Assembly: GCA_028282885.1 (NCBI GenBank)
Contig: JANQGX010000088.1
Coordinates: forward strand, 186,001-250,000
DNA: 64,000 nucleotides
Direction of reading: 5' to 3'
Source: SAR324 cluster bacterium
GTDB lineage: Bacteria; SAR324; XYD2-FULL-50-16
A program made the position numbers and the translations under genes. Shown piece after piece: positions 63,903 to 64,000 of this stretch; the stretch's first letter is position 1; each line of letters opens with the position of its first letter. Below the pieces are notes generated by a model. That model worked only from the letters and a program-made list of their open reading frames with translations. It did not search any database and was not told the origin of the DNA.

Positions 63903-64000
63903 TTAAATCAGGTTCCCACCATCGCAGACTATACAGGTTCCGGTGGTAAATGAGGAAGCATCGGATACCAGGTAAAGCACGGCTCCACTCATCTCTTCGG
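63903..64000 (-). CDS. Short-chain dehydrogenase, 3' end only
   Basis: Reading in from the right edge on the minus strand, the last 32 codons encode GAVLYLVSDASSFTTGTC followed by CDGGNLI and a TAA at 63903-63905. This is the conserved C-terminus of SDR-family oxidoreductases (A-S-x-F-x-T-G ... DGG). The remainder is outside the window, so substrate is unknown; it may belong with the acyl-CoA genes downstream. The 63656-63902 gap holds nothing else visible. Confidence 0.8.
   Translation of the reverse strand, partial: EEMSGAVLYLVSDASSFTTGTCIVCDGGNLI

Overview
This 64-kb window reads as chromosomal DNA of a Gram-negative, probably anaerobic, metabolically flexible bacterium. The gene mix suggests a Desulfobacterota-type (deltaproteobacterial) lineage: a periplasm-spanning RND pump, acyl-CoA dehydrogenases, CaiB-type CoA transferase/racemase, a FadH-like flavoprotein, HypA/HypB for NiFe hydrogenase, a large Mrp-type cation/proton antiporter, a short-form S-adenosylhomocysteinase, many histidine kinases and a sigma-54 activator. 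The taxonomic call is inference. I see no rRNA, tRNA, CRISPR array, insertion sequence or phage genes.

Layout. 0-5.7 kb (minus): a Bax-like glucosaminidase, polysaccharide deacetylase and cytoplasmic GAF-GAF histidine kinase in tight order, then a cysteine-desulfurase-like class V aminotransferase. 6-12 kb (plus): Fe-alcohol dehydrogenase, Cache chemoreceptor, two overlapping tiny membrane ORFs and an acetolactate-synthase-like TPP enzyme, closed by a strong hairpin. 12.2-25.1 kb (minus): a ten-gene run containing pabBC, an FRG-domain gene, three membrane/envelope proteins, MoxR, DUF58, a BatA-like VWA protein and a double-VWA protein. 25.3-31.2 kb: ahcY divergent from a LysR regulator with an operator-like repeat between them, then acetoacetate decarboxylase and two acyl-CoA dehydrogenases. 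31.5-38.9 kb (plus): a structured leader, RND adaptor and pump, OmpR regulator, sensor kinase and a small membrane protein. 38.9-39.4 kb (minus): a dual-specificity phosphatase.

39.9-44.2 kb is the most unusual part. Two sigma-54-type promoters share an identical 18-base core and face each other. Each has an upstream copy of a 14-base element that contains a palindrome (perfect in the left copy). They drive two small, apparently related proteins (94 and 59 aa), a membrane-anchored alpha/beta hydrolase and a 98-aa protein. A GAF-AAA+-Fis sigma-54 activator lies immediately beside them. I interpret this as a compact, self-contained sigma-54 regulon of unknown purpose.

44.2-47.4 kb: agmatinase-family enzyme, UPF0173 metallo-hydrolase, membrane zinc peptidase and a lone cyclic-nucleotide-type domain. 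47.4-55.4 kb (minus): an 11-gene Mrp-like antiporter operon with three NuoL/M/N-like subunits and no full-length MrpA. 55.4-56.2 kb is AT-rich and holds a perfect FNR-type box. 56.2-59.3 kb (plus): two sensor kinases, the first with a cysteine-rich PAS domain. 59.3-64 kb (minus): hypA-hypB, an alpha-methylacyl-CoA-racemase-like protein, a FadH-like Fe-S flavoprotein and the 3' end of a short-chain dehydrogenase.
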